Assembly (NCBI GenBank): GCA_051418075.1
Contig: JBPRGG010000132.1
Location: 69,618 to 133,617, forward strand
From: JBPRGG01 sp051418075
Lineage (GTDB): Bacteria > Bacteroidota > Bacteroidia > Cytophagales > Cyclobacteriaceae
Length of the DNA stretch: 64,000 bases
Direction: 5' to 3'
The number at the start of each line of letters is the position of its first letter. Position 1 is the stretch's first letter. Below the pieces are notes generated by a model. The model searched no databases and was not told where the DNA came from. It was given only the letters and a program-made list of their open reading frames with translations. This document shows, one piece after another, positions 27,457-36,859 of this stretch. A program made the position numbers and the translations under genes.

Positions 27457-27817
27457 AGTTTAGACAACGACGGTCGGTGTTCGTCGGTTGTCCGTCAAAG
27501 AATAACGTCATGATATAATTGGTTTTACAGAAAGCATTTTCTTTAACTTTGACCTTTGACCTTTCTCATTATCTTTTAAATCAATTATGGCATTCCGTTA
27601 ATATATCCTTTTACTCAAAATGAAAATAAAAAATTAATTTTCCTTTTATGGCTTGTCACCGTTATTATAATTTACAATTCGTCCTTATGACAAAATTACT
27701 ATCTGATTATTAAAATGATAACAAAAGAGCGAGTTGTCTATTAAATAGAAAGAATAACCAAATATTTTTTATTACGTATTAGGTCTTATTGTCAAATCAT
27801 TAAAATTTCAGCAAACT

Positions 27818-27997
27818 ATGGATAGATTTATTTTTGTACTAATTTTTGCTGCTATATTACTTTCATTTGCCCAGAAGGAATTGTTTGAATTACTTATATA
27901 TGCCGTTGTTCTGATGGAAACTGTCCTCTTATTGATCAAAGCCATGAAAGGAGGATGGCTCAGCAAGGTTTTCATTAAAATTAAACCGAAAATTTAG
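27818..27997 (+). CDS. Small two-helix membrane protein (59 aa)
   Basis: ATG 27818, stop 27995-27997. The 59 residues form two hydrophobic helices (about 4-17 and 25-42), with a short loop QKELFELL, and end in a basic tail (KVFIKIKPKI). A hairpin terminator follows 4 bases after the stop, which supports a real transcription unit. Family unknown. Isolated between the repeat and the minus-strand lipoprotein pair. Confidence 0.55.
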   Translation: MDRFIFVLIFAAILLSFAQKELFELLIYAVVLMETVLLLIKAMKGGWLSKVFIKIKPKI

Positions 27998-28001
27998 CCT
28001 T

Positions 28002-28030
28002 CTGTTATTTACCCCAATAACAGCCTTTTA
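28002..28030 (+). terminator. Terminator after small membrane protein
   Basis: Perfect 8-bp stem CTGTTATT (28002-28009) with AATAACAG (28016-28023), loop of 6, then CCTTTTA. It fits the end of the 59-residue ORF. Confidence 0.6.
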
Positions 28031-28097
28031 ACTTTTAACTTGAACAGGTTTCCTGGTAGAACATATTATATTTGAATTTCCTGGTATGGCAATTATT

Positions 28098-28685
28098 CTA
28101 TAAATCAGGAAATTCAAAATCCTGGGCAAATACCATAGCAGCATTGACTTCAACCGTGATAGCCAAATTGATAAGTTGGTCAGTATTATTCCCCTGATTA
28201 TCTATCGGAGCCCCTTCCAGAATTAAGGAAAATTCTGAAAAATCCATATCATTAGCATAATCCTTGAGTTTTTCAGTCAGAAGGTTAACTCCGGCAGGTA
28301 CGTAACCATTAAGAGGGGTGAGTTGGTTATAATTGGACAAACTGATGATAATATCTTCAAATACTGCTGTTTTTTGGCTTTCCTGGTCCTCAAAATAGCC
28401 ACTTAAAGCAATAGTTTGAGCTTCATTTCCCACCAGAGGAGCAATCTGAACAGCAATGCTTTCCAGGTTTACCTGATCTATAAAAACTTCCTGATCAAGA
28501 TCCAGTTCTGATTCAATTTGTTGTTTGGTGATGATAACATTTTCTGAAAATTCACCGGTTTCATTCACACTGAATAAGTAGCTGTCAGAAAGGTCCAGTA
28601 CCAGGTTGATAACTTTCTTTTCACAACCACTCAACAGGATCAAAATCATGGTCAATAAATAAATGTAATTAATTTCCTTGTTCAT
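28098..28685 (-). CDS. Lipoprotein, unknown function
   Basis: 195 residues with a lipoprotein signal (LLSGC, C21). The mature part is acidic and beta-rich with hydrophobic alternation (VFIDQVNLESIAVQIAP, FSLILEGAP), resembling periplasmic Ig-like or lipocalin-like lipoproteins, but no family is recognised. It lies 12 bases downstream of the outer-membrane-type gene at 28698 on the same strand, so the two form an operon and may act together in the outer membrane. Confidence 0.85.
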   Translation of the reverse strand: MNKEINYIYLLTMILILLSGCEKKVINLVLDLSDSYLFSVNETGEFSENVIITKQQIESELDLDQEVFIDQVNLESIAVQIAPLVGNEAQTIALSGYFEDQESQKTAVFEDIIISLSNYNQLTPLNGYVPAGVNLLTEKLKDYANDMDFSEFSLILEGAPIDNQGNNTDQLINLAITVEVNAAMVFAQDFEFPDL

Positions 28686-28697
28686 TTTTTTCTGATT

Positions 28698-29585
28698 TTA
28701 TTCTCCGAAAGCAATTCCCAGACCTAAAACAAGTACGTTTTCCAGGCCTATATTGTAGTCTGTATTCAGGTAAAAGGGACCTAATTTCAGGGCCAGCCCT
28801 AAATTAAACCGCAAGGAATTGGTATTATCCAACTCGATGGCAATAGTTGCTTCTTCATGAATATATTCAAAATTCACCGTAGCCAATTCATAGCCCAAGC
28901 CTGAATAAAATATGACAGGTCCGGCTTTATAACTTCCCTGTAAACTGAAAAAACTGGTATTTAAATCAGTAAAATTATCAATTTTGAGAGATTGCCAGTA
29001 ATAACCGGCAGCCAGGTCTACCGGAAAAAGCTCCGGCAGGTATTGATCAATACTGTGCCTGAAACCTAATCCCAATAAATTAAGCCGGCCAAGGTCTTCC
29101 CCCAGGTCGGCAGCAAAAAACCTTAATGTTACATCGGTGCCCATTACAGCACCCACCCTCAATTGAGGCACAGCTAAAGGAAGCATATTGAGATCCATGC
29201 CACCGGGGAAGGTATAAGCCGTTCCCCCTACTCCTTCTACTGTAACTACATCAGGATCACCAAAAATGGTGGGTACTTCCATGGTGGTTTCCGGTACAAA
29301 AAAATCATCAGTGGTGGCAGTAAAAGTTTTATTGCTCTTTCGGATTATTGAAGTCATGGTAGTTAAACCAATATCCACCGTAATGCCCGTTTTTGGAATA
29401 TGGGCCGAGTGGAATAAGCCGCTGTTAAAATTTGCGGCGACTGCATTTCCAAAAGGTTGTAAATATCCCACACCATTCTCAGAAGTGTATTTTGAAACAA
29501 AATCTTCAATATCCTGACTTTTTACTGGAGATGTTAAGATAAATAAGAGGCAGGTACAGCAAAAAGAAATTAAACATCTTAACAT
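28698..29585 (-). CDS. Outer-membrane beta-barrel-like protein (possibly DUF6588)
   Basis: 295 residues with a signal peptide ending VKSQ. The mature N-terminus (DIEDFVSKYTSENGVGYLQPFGNAVAANFNSG, seen as ENGVGYLQPFG and AVAANFNSGLFHSA) and repeated amphipathic strands (YYWQSLKIDNF, FSLQGSYKAGPVIFYSGLGY, LNTDYNIGLENVLVLGLGIAFGE) suggest an outer-membrane protein of the DUF6588 type; this family name is from memory and tentative. First gene of a two-gene operon with the lipoprotein at 28098. Confidence 0.8.
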   Translation of the reverse strand: MLRCLISFCCTCLLFILTSPVKSQDIEDFVSKYTSENGVGYLQPFGNAVAANFNSGLFHSAHIPKTGITVDIGLTTMTSIIRKSNKTFTATTDDFFVPETTMEVPTIFGDPDVVTVEGVGGTAYTFPGGMDLNMLPLAVPQLRVGAVMGTDVTLRFFAADLGEDLGRLNLLGLGFRHSIDQYLPELFPVDLAAGYYWQSLKIDNFTDLNTSFFSLQGSYKAGPVIFYSGLGYELATVNFEYIHEEATIAIELDNTNSLRFNLGLALKLGPFYLNTDYNIGLENVLVLGLGIAFGE

Positions 29586-29911
29586 AATGATGTAAACAAA
29601 ATTGGTTTATTCAAATTTAAGCAAAACTAATTATAAAAAAAACAAAATTATATATTGAATTGATGCAATTAACAATTTATCAATGGGATTAATTTTTATG
29701 TAAGAAATTCAATTGTTTTTAATCGTTTGACTCATAGTAAATTATGCTGTACAGCTATATATTTTAAAATGTTACGAAAAACAATTTGTATTGACAGGAT
29801 GTTTCTAATTTGCCTTATAAATATTTTTTATTACATCTGAATAGATTGATGTTTCATGTAATATTTGTATCATAATTGTTTATATTTGCCATATAATACC
29901 TAAACCTAAAC
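29586..29911. other. Divergent intergenic region with promoter
   Basis: 326 AT-rich bases between divergent genes. It holds a good plus-strand promoter (29785-29812) and a second TATATTTGCC at about 29882, just ahead of the SH3 gene. No ORF or repeat seen. Confidence 0.5.
29785..29812 (+). promoter_or_regulatory. Bacteroidota-type promoter TTTG-N17-TAATTTG
   Basis: TTTG at 29785-29788, exactly 17 bases, then TAATTTGC (29806-29813). This matches the TTTG / TAnnTTTG consensus with ideal spacing. It would drive the SH3-domain lipoprotein gene, 99 bases downstream. Confidence 0.6.
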
Positions 29912-30253
29912 ATGAGAGTTATTCTAATTTTTTATTGTCTTTTTTTTGTTTCCTGTCTGGGGAGTCATCCCAATAAAGTTAAATTGCCAGATAATCAGTT
30001 TGTTAATAATCAAACTTGTTTGGTTCAATTAGCCTTTAAGGCACGGTTGTTAAAGATGCCCTCTTATTTTTCCAAAGATAATACGCTGGCAAAGCTGGAC
30101 CGTAATGAAATGGTTTATGTGGTAGGTTATGAAAGAGGATTTGCCAAAGTGAAATATAATGGACTGGAGGGGTTTATTTCAGACCAGTATTTTAAAGATA
30201 ATATTTTTTATGCTACCTGGAAAGAGCAATATTTCATGACCTTTAATGATTGA
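29912..30253 (+). CDS. Small SH3-like domain lipoprotein
   Basis: 113 residues with a lipoprotein signal (FVSC, C15). The mature part has the bacterial SH3 pattern: LLKMPSYFSKDNTLAKLDRNEMVYVVGYERGFAKVKYNGLEGFIS in order, seen as TLAKLDRNEMVYVVGY and FAKVKYNGLEGFIS (about 55-95). Such domains bind peptide or glycan ligands in the periplasm. Monocistronic by context. The GH9 gene follows after 136 bases with its own TATATTTAGG element. Confidence 0.85.
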   Translation: MRVILIFYCLFFVSCLGSHPNKVKLPDNQFVNNQTCLVQLAFKARLLKMPSYFSKDNTLAKLDRNEMVYVVGYERGFAKVKYNGLEGFISDQYFKDNIFYATWKEQYFMTFND

Positions 30254-30389
30254 ATAACCTGTCTTCAGGTTTTGATTGACCTGACAAAAAATGAAATACC
30301 CCTAAATGATCCATGTTTCCATTAAATATTTATATATTTAGGCCGTTCAATTAAAGATAAATCAATTATTTTAATAAAGACGGTTAACC

Positions 30390-32873
30390 ATGAAAAGGAA
30401 TTTATGGCATGGGCTGTTGCCTTTGTGGCTTACACTATTAGTTGCCTGTGTAAATCAATCAGAAAATAAATCACTAAAACTCAATGACCAGGAATATTTT
30501 GAAATGCCTGGTCTGAATGTAATGGTATATGATGACTTCTATCCTGAAGGTCATCAGGGTGGTTTGAGTATCATTCAAAATGGGATAAGAATTGCAGCCA
30601 ATGGTGATGTAAGACTGGAACCAACCCCGGGGCAGTGGTCACCCATTCCAAAGGTAGGGGAGCGGATTGTTGATTCAGTGAACCAGGAAATCAGGGTGCA
30701 TTTAACCTATCCGGATTCCAGTCGTCATCGAACAGGGTTTAATCCCATTGTTTATCCTAATTTATATTTTCAATATACAGTTAGGGTGCAGCCTGAAGGA
30801 GATGCTGTGAGATTATTTGTAGATCTGGATAAGCCATTGCCAGAAGAATGGGTAGGAAAAGTAGGCTTTAACCTGGAATTTTTTCCGGGCGAGCTTTTTG
30901 GGAAGGCCTATTATATGGACCAGGAGCCAGGCATTTTTCCTCAGCAGGCAAATGGTCCCATGTTTGAGGATGAAGATGGTGAGTATCAAATAGAACCGTT
31001 GGCTCAGGGTAGGGATTTGGTAATTGCGCCTGAGACAGAAAGGCTCAGAATGCACATTCAAAATCAACTGGATAATGACCTGAAGTTGATTGACGGCAGA
31101 GGTAAACACAATAATGGATGGTTTATTGTAAGATCTTTAATTCCTTCCGGCACCACCAAAGAAGCCATAAGTTGGCTGATCAGTCCTCATGCTATTGAAG
31201 GTTGGATGTCTGACCCGGTGGTACATGCTTCTCAGGTAGGTTATCATCCTGATCAAAAGAAATTTGCCGTAGTTGAGCTGGATAAGCATGATAAGGTGAT
31301 AAGCCCGGTCAAGTTGGTTAAAGTTATGCCGGATGGCCAATTACATCAAATGAAAAGTATTCAACCCCAGGAGTGGGGAAATTTCCTCCGATATCATTAT
31401 CTGAAATTTGATTTTTCAGAAATTAAAGAACCAGGAATGTATAAGGTGATCTATGGTTCTGCAGAAACACCAGCTTTTAAAATTGATGCTGATGTATATA
31501 AACGGCATGTGTGGCAACCTACATTGGAATATTTTCTGCCGGTACAAATGTGTCATATGAGGATCAATGACAGGTACAGGGTCTGGCATGGAGTCTGCCA
31601 CCTGGATGATGCTCTGATGGCACCCACCGATACCAATCATTTTGATGGTTATCTTCAGGGTCCTTCTACCCTGACCAAATATGAACCCATGGAACCCGTG
31701 CCAGGTCTGAATGCTGGTGGCTGGCATGATGCCGGTGATTATGACCTAAGGGTGGAATCGCAGGCTGGTACAGTTTACATGCTGGCCCTGGCTTATGAAA
31801 TGTTCAATGTTGATTATGATCAGACTACCATTAATCAAACCAATAAGGTAGTAGAAATTCATCAGCCGGATGGCAAACCTGACCTATTGCAACAGGTGGA
31901 GCATGGTGTAATGACCATTTTAGGGGGTTATAATAACCTGGGCAGATTATACCGTGGCATAATTTGTCCTACCCTGAGGCAATATGTACTTTTAGGTGAT
32001 GGTTCTACTATGACAGATAACCTGGTTTATGATCCTGACTTAGAGCGGGGCGAAATCTCTGGTGATAGGTCAGGAACACCAGACGATCGTTGGGTATTTA
32101 CAGAAGAAAATCCGGGCAGGGCTATGGATGTAGCCGGCGGATTGGCTGCAGCTGCAAGAGTTTTAAAAGGATATAATGACCAAATGGCCCGGGAATGTGA
32201 AACAGTGGCTGAGAAACTTTGGCAAAATAATGAACAGGCAGGGATCAGGCAAAAAGTAAAAGCCGCTACAGAATTATATTTAACTACCCAAAACCCGGTT
32301 TATCAGAATTATCTGATCCAATCCGCTTCAGAGATCAAGAATAATATTGAGGCGGTAGGTCATTACATTGGTAGGGTCATGCCTTTGATACAAGATGCAG
32401 AATTTCAGCGTGTTGTAAATGGCGGCATTCGAGATCTTAAACAAAGCATTGATGAACAGGAAAAAGAAACTCCTTTTGGAGTACCTTACCGACCCAATAT
32501 TTGGGGCGCCGGCTGGGGTATTCAGCGATTCGGAGTGAATGCATTTTTGTTACATGATGGTTTCCCCGAAATATTTCCTGCTGACTATGCTCTGAATGCC
32601 CTGAATTTTGTTTTGGGTAATCATCCGGGAGAAAATTCTGCCTCTTTCGCTTCCGGGATTGGGGCTAATTCACTGATCGTGGCCTATGGAGTGAACCGTG
32701 CAGACTGGTCATATATACCTGGAGGTGTGGGGTCTGGCACTGCCCTGATAAGGCCTGATTTCCCCGAGTTAAAAGAATGGCCTTTTTTCTGGCAGCAAAC
32801 GGAATATGTGATGGGAGGTGGTGCCACCAATTTTATGTTTCTGGTGCTGGCTGCAGATAGTTTGTTCGATTAA
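30390..32873 (+). CDS. Glycoside hydrolase family 9 (cellulase-like) lipoprotein
   Basis: 827 residues with a lipoprotein signal (LLVAC, C20). About 25-270 is an extra N-terminal beta domain. An Ig-like CelD N-terminal domain (HASQVGYHPDQKKFAVVEL, about 280-370) precedes the GH9 (alpha/alpha)6 barrel (about 378-825). GH9 catalytic features are present: GGWHDAGDYDL with D447/D450 (base pair of Asp) and E805 (QQTEYVMGGG) as acid. It cleaves beta-1,4-glucans or related glycans at the cell surface or in the periplasm by inversion. The long N-terminal domain is unusual in length. Confidence 0.93.
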   Translation: MKRNLWHGLLPLWLTLLVACVNQSENKSLKLNDQEYFEMPGLNVMVYDDFYPEGHQGGLSIIQNGIRIAANGDVRLEPTPGQWSPIPKVGERIVDSVNQEIRVHLTYPDSSRHRTGFNPIVYPNLYFQYTVRVQPEGDAVRLFVDLDKPLPEEWVGKVGFNLEFFPGELFGKAYYMDQEPGIFPQQANGPMFEDEDGEYQIEPLAQGRDLVIAPETERLRMHIQNQLDNDLKLIDGRGKHNNGWFIVRSLIPSGTTKEAISWLISPHAIEGWMSDPVVHASQVGYHPDQKKFAVVELDKHDKVISPVKLVKVMPDGQLHQMKSIQPQEWGNFLRYHYLKFDFSEIKEPGMYKVIYGSAETPAFKIDADVYKRHVWQPTLEYFLPVQMCHMRINDRYRVWHGVCHLDDALMAPTDTNHFDGYLQGPSTLTKYEPMEPVPGLNAGGWHDAGDYDLRVESQAGTVYMLALAYEMFNVDYDQTTINQTNKVVEIHQPDGKPDLLQQVEHGVMTILGGYNNLGRLYRGIICPTLRQYVLLGDGSTMTDNLVYDPDLERGEISGDRSGTPDDRWVFTEENPGRAMDVAGGLAAAARVLKGYNDQMARECETVAEKLWQNNEQAGIRQKVKAATELYLTTQNPVYQNYLIQSASEIKNNIEAVGHYIGRVMPLIQDAEFQRVVNGGIRDLKQSIDEQEKETPFGVPYRPNIWGAGWGIQRFGVNAFLLHDGFPEIFPADYALNALNFVLGNHPGENSASFASGIGANSLIVAYGVNRADWSYIPGGVGSGTALIRPDFPELKEWPFFWQQTEYVMGGGATNFMFLVLAADSLFD

Positions 32874-33010
32874 ATTCAGACTATTTAAATGCAATGCTGT
32901 TCCTTTCTCAGGAGCTTTAAATCAGCTTTGACAAGATAAAGGTAATTTTCACTTAGTTAATCCGTTGAGGCTTTAAAAATAATTGTTTATTAAGCAGAAT
33001 CTAAAATCTT

Positions 33011-33970
33011 ATGCATTATCAAAAATTAGGCTGGTTATTTATTTTTTGGTTGGTTTTGTCCTGCCAAAATCAGAATAAGTCTGATCAGGAAAGTGCCCGG
33101 ACTGCTGTGAAAGCAGTACCGGATCAGGAAAATGACCAGACAGAACCGACTCAACCTGATTTAATAACTGATGCTCCTGCCATGGAAGGGATGGTTTTTA
33201 TTCAGGGAGGGGATATTTTGATCGGGTCTGCCCAGGGAATGCCTAACCAGCAGCCGGTGTTTGAAACTTTTGTACAGTCATTTTACCTGGATAAGCATCC
33301 GGTTACTGTGGCTGAATTTCGTGAATTTGTAAGGGCTACCGGACATAAAACAGAAGCTGAAAAGTTTGGTGATTCAGGTGTTTTTGACATCAACAACATG
33401 CAGTGGGCGCTGGTAAAAGGGGCAACCTGGCAATATCCACTGGGCCCGGATGGAGAGAAAGCCAAAGATGATCATCCAGTCACCCACGTTAGTTGGAATG
33501 ATGCCGTAGCCTATGCCAAATGGGCTGGCAAGCGTTTGCCTGCCGAGGTTGAGTGGGAATATGCGGCCAGGAATGGTAAAAATAATGGACACAAATACAG
33601 CTGGGGTGATTTCGTAAAAGGTAACGGAAAGTACCTGGCCAACTTTTGGCAGGGCGATCAAACGGCTGAACAAGGAAAAGATGGCTTTGTCTACACCAGT
33701 CCGGTGGGATATTTTGGGGAAACAGCCCTGGGGTTGACGGATATGGGTGGAAATGTGTGGGAATGGTGCCAGGATACCTATGTGCCTGCTTTGGCCAATG
33801 CCACGGGAGGAAATCCTGAGGTGAAATCAATACGGGGTGGATCATTCCTTTATGACCAGGCCGGGGAAAGCAGTATTTCGGTATCCTTCAGGGGTAGCAA
33901 TAGCCATGAAACTTCCCTGTTTAACATGGGATTTCGTTGCGCCATGAATGTAAAACCAGTTGAGTATTAA
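33011..33970 (+). CDS. SUMF1/FGE-fold lipoprotein without FGE active-site cysteines
   Basis: 319 residues with a lipoprotein signal (VLSC, C18), a low-complexity linker, then the formylglycine-generating enzyme fold (about 62-317): GMVFIQGGDILIGS, VTVAEFREFVRATG, PVTHVSWNDAVAYAKWAGKRLP, EWEYAARNG, LTDMGGNVWEWCQD, RGGSFLYDQ, MGFRCA. In true FGE the segment after GGS carries Cys-His and a second Cys; here it is GGSFLYDQAGES with no Cys. It is thus not a sulfatase-activating enzyme but a structural or binding relative. No sulfatase gene nearby. Its stop overlaps the convergent SDR gene by 4 bases. Confidence 0.92.
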   Translation: MHYQKLGWLFIFWLVLSCQNQNKSDQESARTAVKAVPDQENDQTEPTQPDLITDAPAMEGMVFIQGGDILIGSAQGMPNQQPVFETFVQSFYLDKHPVTVAEFREFVRATGHKTEAEKFGDSGVFDINNMQWALVKGATWQYPLGPDGEKAKDDHPVTHVSWNDAVAYAKWAGKRLPAEVEWEYAARNGKNNGHKYSWGDFVKGNGKYLANFWQGDQTAEQGKDGFVYTSPVGYFGETALGLTDMGGNVWEWCQDTYVPALANATGGNPEVKSIRGGSFLYDQAGESSISVSFRGSNSHETSLFNMGFRCAMNVKPVEY

Positions 33971-34728
33971 AAACCAATAGCATTACCACCGTCTACCGGC
34001 AATACTACACCAGTGATAAATTGAGAAGCATCAGAAGCTAAAAAGGCTGCGGCATATCCAACATCATCCGGAATACCCAATCTGGCCATAGGGGTACGTC
34101 CCAATACTTTTTCTTTTCTTTTAGGGTCTGCTTCAAATGCTTTGGCTGACATAGGTGTCTCAATAAACCCCGGGGCAATACAATTGATCCTGATATTGGA
34201 TGGGGAGAGCTCTACAGCCAAAGCCCGGGTCATGCCTTCTATGGCTGATTTAGCAGCCGAGTAAGCGATTACCAGGGGCAAACCATATTGCGAAGCCATC
34301 GAACTGATCATTATGATGGAACCTTCCTTTCGCGCTTTCATTTTTTTGGCCACTTCTCTGGTTAGGCTGAACACCGCTTTTTGATTGGTCAGTATCACCT
34401 TTTCGTATTCCTGGTCTGTAACATCCAGGGCTTCTTTTTTCAGATGAATCCCTGCATTGTTTACCAAAGTATGTATATTGCCAAATTTTTGTTCAGTCAG
34501 ATTCACCAGGTCTGGTAAGGAGTCGAGATCCGAGATATCATTGACCAGGTAGTGACAGTTTTTTCCAAGTTCTATCTGGGCTTGCTTTAATTTGGCTTCA
34601 GTTCTGCCGGTAATGATCACTTTTGCTCCCAAAGAAATAAATACTTTACTGATAGCGTATCCTAAACCTGATCCGCCACCTGTTATCAGGGCAGTCCTTT
34701 GATGAAGATGAAATGGTGTTTCTGACAT
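33967..34728 (-). CDS. SDR-family NAD(P)-dependent oxidoreductase
   Basis: 253 residues, the standard short-chain dehydrogenase size. Cofactor motif TGGGSGLG (about 16-23), N90-N-A-G93, catalytic S142/S143, Y156 and K160 (YSAAK), then the C-terminal VLPVDGGNAIGF. Closest in look to gluconate 5-dehydrogenase or 3-oxoacyl-ACP reductase type SDRs; the substrate is not determinable. It is followed upstream, on the same strand, by an SMP-30 lactonase gene, and sugar or sugar-acid oxidation is plausible. Confidence 0.92.
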   Translation of the reverse strand: MSETPFHLHQRTALITGGGSGLGYAISKVFISLGAKVIITGRTEAKLKQAQIELGKNCHYLVNDISDLDSLPDLVNLTEQKFGNIHTLVNNAGIHLKKEALDVTDQEYEKVILTNQKAVFSLTREVAKKMKARKEGSIIMISSMASQYGLPLVIAYSAAKSAIEGMTRALAVELSPSNIRINCIAPGFIETPMSAKAFEADPKRKEKVLGRTPMARLGIPDDVGYAAAFLASDASQFITGVVLPVDGGNAIGF

Positions 34729-34803
34729 ATTTTAATTGAAGGTAAGGGTAGTATATTGCTTATTGGTACGATTCTGAAGGATTAAAGTTATTGCTATAAA
34801 AGG

Positions 34804-35841
34804 TTACTTCAAAGGCACCCGCAACAAATACATATCTGCAGTTATAAACAAGCTTTTTTGCTCAGGACCAAATGCACAGTTGGAGGTGGCCTGACCGGTT
34901 TTGATGGTGCCCAGATGTTTGGCATTCCTGTTAAATATCCACACGCCCCCCGGCCCTGTGGCAAAAACAATTCCATCATCATTGATCTTTAAGCCATCAG
35001 GCAACCCTTTTTCTTTTCCCACCATATCGGTGGCGTCGTAAAAAATACTGCCGTTTGACAAGGTACCATTAGGTTCTACCTCAAAAACAGACCAAAAGCT
35101 TTTTTCAGGATCAGAATTGGCCACAATCAGTCTGGACTCATCCGGAGAAAGGGCCAGACCATTGGGGCGGGTGAGACTATCAGTCAATAGTATAAGTTTA
35201 CCGGATGGTTTATATAAATAAACGCCCTGGAAATCAAGCTGTTTATTGACGAACTCACCGTTTTCCTGGGATAAGCCATAGGGAGGGTCAGTAAAATAAA
35301 GATTTCCCTGGCTGTCATAGATGGCATCATTGGGACTGTTCAGACGTTTACCATCATAACTATCTACAATGGTTCGATAATTTGGCATGGGTTGGTCCAG
35401 GGGAGCTTCCATTAGGGCAATTCGTCGGTCTCCATGCTGGCAAAGCACCAGTTGTCCTTCTGGGTTAAGCAATAAGCCATTTGAACCAGGTTCCTCTGAA
35501 CCAATTTTTTCCCCTGTAAATCCGGAAGGATATAAGTATAAAGAATCTGCTAAGCCTTCCTGCCAGAGGCGAATCTGGTTGGGAGGAATATCAGAAAATA
35601 AAACTGCATGGAGTGTTTCCACCCACAAAGGACCCTCTGACCAGTCAAATCCCTCTGCCAGAATTTGAATCGGGGTTGAAGGGTCCAAGACCTGTTCCAA
35701 TTCAGCCGAAATGACTTCAATAGTACCAGTGGTTTCATAGTTCGGAGAAGTAGTATTTTCTGTTTCAGCTGAATTGCCCGACCTTTGGCAGGATACCCCG
35801 GTTATCACGATCAGGATAAGCAAAAAGGAATGATTTTTCAT
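34804..35841 (-). CDS. SMP-30/gluconolactonase-family lipoprotein
   Basis: 345 residues, lipoprotein signal (VSC, C18). Six-bladed propeller of the SMP-30 family: EGFDWSEGPLWVE (metal-ligand Glu), SNGLLLNPEGQLVLCQHGDRRIAL, SPNDAIYDSQGNLYFTDPPYGL, PNGLALSPDESRLIVANSD, PDGLKINDDGIVFATGPGGVWIF. Metal-dependent hydrolysis of sugar lactones in the periplasm is the known activity. It is 75 bases upstream of the SDR gene on the same strand, so an oxidation-then-lactone-opening pair is possible. Confidence 0.93.
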   Translation of the reverse strand: MKNHSFLLILIVITGVSCQRSGNSAETENTTSPNYETTGTIEVISAELEQVLDPSTPIQILAEGFDWSEGPLWVETLHAVLFSDIPPNQIRLWQEGLADSLYLYPSGFTGEKIGSEEPGSNGLLLNPEGQLVLCQHGDRRIALMEAPLDQPMPNYRTIVDSYDGKRLNSPNDAIYDSQGNLYFTDPPYGLSQENGEFVNKQLDFQGVYLYKPSGKLILLTDSLTRPNGLALSPDESRLIVANSDPEKSFWSVFEVEPNGTLSNGSIFYDATDMVGKEKGLPDGLKINDDGIVFATGPGGVWIFNRNAKHLGTIKTGQATSNCAFGPEQKSLFITADMYLLRVPLK

Positions 35842-36010
35842 AGGATGTACAGGTTATATCGGAACAGAAAGGTAGGAGAATTTGAATTAAAAACCAAGCT
35901 TGTTTTTTTAGATCAGGCCATCATACCTGCCATTTTGTTTAGGTCTCATTTGTAGAAATTCACTTTTCTGCTCTATATTTAGGGGAAAATTCACACAAAA
36001 ATCCAATATC

Positions 36011-36808
36011 ATGAAAAAAGCACTTAAATTGTTTATAGTCTTTTCTATGTCCATTTGGCTGGCATCATGTGGAAATGAGCAATGGACTGAACTTTATAAC
36101 GGGGAAAACCTGGACAATTGGGAAACACATATAGGTACGCCGTTAAAAGGATATGAAGACCTGGCCCAGGATGCTACTGAGGAAACGGTCTTTTCAGTGG
36201 TTGAGCAGGATGGCGAAATGCTGATGCGTGTTTCAGGGGAAGTTAATGCGGCTATTGCTACCCGGCAATCTTTTGAGAATTATCACCTGGTCATGGAATT
36301 CAAATGGGGAGATGAAGTGTTTTCATCACGCAATAGTGGCTTGTTGTATCACAGTTATGGGCCCTACGGACCCGGCCTGGGTACCTGGATGAGCGGACAT
36401 GAACTGCAGCTTTGGACAGAAAACCTGGGAGATTCTTATCGCATGGGAGAAACCTATGCCGAAATACCGGTGAGGCAGGAAGGTGATCTTTATATCTATG
36501 ATCCAAATGGAGATATGATGGCTTTTGGTGAAGAGGAAGCCTCCAAAATCGCCCGTAAGAGTAAGGATGCTGAAAAAACAGGGACATGGAATGTGGTAGA
36601 GGTCTATGCGGTGGATGGCACTGCAGTACATGTGGTAAATGGAGAAACTGTGCTGGTAAATTACAATTCCGGCAAATATGATAATGGTGAAGTAGTTCCC
36701 CTCACCAGTGGCAAGATCCAGTTGCAATCAGAAGGAGGAGAACTATTCATTCGATCCATAAATATCAGGAATATTGAAGCAATTCCAGATGAAGTTATGC
36801 CTCAATAA
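36011..36808 (+). CDS. DUF1080 / 3-keto-disaccharide hydrolase-family lipoprotein
   Basis: 265 residues with a lipoprotein signal (LASC, C20). Concanavalin-like DUF1080 fold: WTELYNGENLDNWETHIG, VVEQDGEMLMRVSGEV, FENYHLVMEFKWGDEV, RNSGLLYHSYG, MSGHELQLWTENLGD, GTWNVVEVYAVDGTAVHVVNGE, GKIQLQSEGGELFIRSI. Members hydrolyse 3-keto-glycosides after a sugar is oxidised at C3. A GMC oxidoreductase with its small subunit, which could make such 3-keto sugars, lies about 4 kb downstream (40990-43183). Followed by a strong bidirectional hairpin. Confidence 0.92.
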   Translation: MKKALKLFIVFSMSIWLASCGNEQWTELYNGENLDNWETHIGTPLKGYEDLAQDATEETVFSVVEQDGEMLMRVSGEVNAAIATRQSFENYHLVMEFKWGDEVFSSRNSGLLYHSYGPYGPGLGTWMSGHELQLWTENLGDSYRMGETYAEIPVRQEGDLYIYDPNGDMMAFGEEEASKIARKSKDAEKTGTWNVVEVYAVDGTAVHVVNGETVLVNYNSGKYDNGEVVPLTSGKIQLQSEGGELFIRSINIRNIEAIPDEVMPQ

Positions 36809-36818
36809 CTCAATAAAA

Positions 36819-36859
36819 AACTCAGGGGGAATTTGAATCAGTTCATTTCCCCCTGAGTT
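36819..36859 (+). terminator. Bidirectional terminator between DUF1080 and DUF4199 genes
   Basis: Perfect 13-bp stem AACTCAGGGGGAA (36819-36831) with TTCCCCCTGAGTT (36847-36859), loop of 15. A-run on the left and T-rich on the right serve both strands. It touches the stop of the convergent gene. Confidence 0.75.

Noticed and set aside
33011..33970. Sulfatase-activating FGE
   Set aside because: Active-site cysteines absent and no sulfatase gene in the window.
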